From positions 27,254 through 33,039 of the forward strand of contig PBAA01000002.1 in assembly GCA_002715785.1 (NCBI GenBank): a stretch of DNA of 5,786 nucleotides, in the 5' to 3' direction. This DNA is from Gammaproteobacteria bacterium (GTDB lineage: Bacteria > Pseudomonadota > Gammaproteobacteria > Pseudomonadales > Azotimanducaceae). Positions 4,823 through 5,786 of the stretch are shown in pieces (position 1 is the first letter of the stretch; each line of letters starts with the position of its first letter). The translations under genes were made by a program, and so were the position numbers. The notes beneath the pieces are model-generated. The model saw only the letters and a program-made list of their open reading frames with translations. It ran no database searches and was not told the origin of the DNA.

Positions 4823-5599
4823 GTGACACCAAACTACACTCAGCGGCGGCAGCGCGTATTCCTCATCCTTAGTGGCGTTTTCCTGGGCACATTGTCACTC
4901 CTCAACATATTGGGAATAAGCCGATTTCTTGACCTCTCCTTTTCTGCGTTTGGCCTCAATATCCCCATGGCGGTCGCGGTGGGCGTCCTGCCCTACCCAG
5001 TTACGTTTATCTGCACAGACCTTATCAGCGAACTCTATGGAAGAAAGCGAGCCAACGAAGTGGTTCTAATGGGCCTGGTGTTGAACGCGTGGATTATGTT
5101 CCTACTATGGGTTGGTGGTGAGCTCCCAGGTTTTGAGCCAGTGGATCCGAGCACGGGTAGCCCAGCACTCGATGCCGCCGGCCGATCCCCCGTTTTCTTC
5201 GAGATGCGAACACTCGCGTTCGGAGCCGTCACCGCATCGATGTTCGCGTACCTTGCAGCTCAGTTCTGTGACGTTCAAATGTTCCATTTCTGGAAACGTC
5301 TTACCAAAGGAAGGCACTTGTGGTTGCGTAACAACGGCTCCACGTTGGTGAGCCAGATTGTTGACACGTCCGCGGTGATTCTCATTACCCACTTTTACGC
5401 CAACGCCCTACCCGTGGACGCAAATGAACCCATTTGGCCGCAGCTTATGACTTTCATCACGTCCGGCTATATATTCAAAATGCTGGTAGCTCTCATCGAT
5501 ACCGGTCCGATCTATCTTCTCGTCGGTTGGTTGCAACCCTACCTGGGGTTAGCAAGCGACGAGGAAGTCGGCGGTAGCGACGAATACGAAGAGGCGTGA
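4823..5599 (+). CDS. yhhQ: YhhQ/VUT-family membrane transporter (queuosine-precursor type)
   Basis: This 258-residue membrane protein has the YhhQ (PF02592) hallmarks: PYPVTFICTDLISELYGRKRA-type motif at 57-77, RNNGSTLVSQIVDT at 169-182 and FKMLVALIDT at 218-227. Hydrophobic stretches near 11-30, 46-65, 79-98, 130-148, 173-192 and 207-237 fit about six membrane segments. E. coli YhhQ imports the queuosine precursors preQ0 and preQ1. In this operon, with a PTPS homologue and an SDR, the cargo could be a 7-deazapurine or a chemically similar pterin. That is inference. It is somewhat longer than the usual ~220 residues because of a loop rich in Pro, Gly and Asp at 100-125 and an acidic tail (SDEEVGGSDEYEEA). 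The start is GTG at 4823 with no good ribosome site, so translation probably depends on ribosomes leaving the SDR gene. Only 18 bases separate its stop from the end of the convergent next gene. Confidence 0.9.
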   Translation: MTPNYTQRRQRVFLILSGVFLGTLSLLNILGISRFLDLSFSAFGLNIPMAVAVGVLPYPVTFICTDLISELYGRKRANEVVLMGLVLNAWIMFLLWVGGELPGFEPVDPSTGSPALDAAGRSPVFFEMRTLAFGAVTASMFAYLAAQFCDVQMFHFWKRLTKGRHLWLRNNGSTLVSQIVDTSAVILITHFYANALPVDANEPIWPQLMTFITSGYIFKMLVALIDTGPIYLLVGWLQPYLGLASDEEVGGSDEYEEA

Positions 5600-5617
5600 A
5601 CCGGAACGGATTTATCG

Positions 5618-5786
5618 TTATTCGACCAATTCGGCGGTCAGTGCCACCGAACGTTCGAGCACCTCACTGTCTATCTGGCCAATCCGTAAACGGGTAACGA
5701 TCACGTGGGTCATGCCCAACTCGGAACGGTAATAAGCCAGTCGGTCGCGAACCGCCGACGGTTCCCCGACAATGGCCCAATCGTCG
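5618..5786 (-). CDS. Luciferase-like (LLM-class) flavin-dependent monooxygenase, C-terminal fragment
   Basis: Reading inward from the right edge on the minus strand, a frame ends at TAA (5620-5618) and gives 55 residues. It contains AIVGEPSAVRDRLAYYR, then SELGMTHVIV, then a short tail ending in ELVE. This is the usual end of bacterial luciferase-like monooxygenases: a G-[SE]-P-xx-V-xx-[RK]-L motif before the last helix, GxTH on the last barrel strand, then a closing helix. Members use FMNH2 or F420H2. Which one, and the substrate, cannot be told from the tail. The start and most of the barrel lie outside the window. It converges on the transporter gene, and no clear shared terminator is visible in the 18-base gap. 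Confidence 0.75.
   Translation of the reverse strand, partial: DDWAIVGEPSAVRDRLAYYRSELGMTHVIVTRLRIGQIDSEVLERSVALTAELVE

Noticed and set aside
5600..5617. Shared terminator between the transporter and the monooxygenase
   Set aside because: Only a CCG-GAA-CGG three-pair stem is visible, too weak to support.

Overview
The window looks like a piece of a bacterial chromosome, most likely from a proteobacterium of the aquatic or environmental kind. The signs are compact genes on both strands, near-balanced base composition, a (2Fe-2S) ferredoxin-type reductase, a CaiB/BaiF CoA-transferase, a luciferase-like monooxygenase and a signal-less M15 peptidase. The lineage cannot be fixed from this sequence alone. 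No rRNA, tRNA, CRISPR array, insertion sequence, prophage gene or long repeat is visible. No non-coding stretch exceeds about 145 bases.

Layout, left to right. (1) 1-1122 (+): an FAD/NAD(P)H ferredoxin reductase, cut by the left edge. (2) 1123-1265: a non-coding gap with two small inverted repeats and a weak promoter-like pair. (3) 1266-1649 (+): a stand-alone CULT-domain protein, that is, a bacterial relative of the thalidomide-binding domain of human cereblon. It keeps all four zinc cysteines and the complete aromatic cage. (4) 3467-1689 (-): a two-gene unit with a CaiB/BaiF CoA-transferase followed by an M15/VanY-type carboxypeptidase, which converges on the CULT gene. (5) 3468-3596: a divergent promoter gap. 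(6) 3597-5599 (+): a tight three-gene operon made of a divergent 6-pyruvoyl-tetrahydropterin synthase (PTPS/QueD, COG0720) homologue, a short-chain dehydrogenase/reductase overlapping it by ATGA, and 9 bases later a YhhQ/VUT-family membrane transporter. (7) 5786-5618 (-): the C-terminal end of a luciferase-like flavin monooxygenase, convergent with the operon.

Two things deserve attention. The first is the CULT protein: its ligand pocket is intact residue by residue, and the physiological role of bacterial CULT proteins is essentially unknown. The second is the PTPS-SDR-transporter operon, which reads as a pterin or deazapurine module (make, reduce, transport). Its PTPS homologue has lost the classical catalytic Cys and the His of the LDH motif, and apparently the C-terminal pterin-anchoring Glu, while keeping the zinc histidines and showing an ExxHGH motif. 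Its product is therefore probably not the standard one. The remaining genes look like ordinary metabolic genes without an evident link to either.
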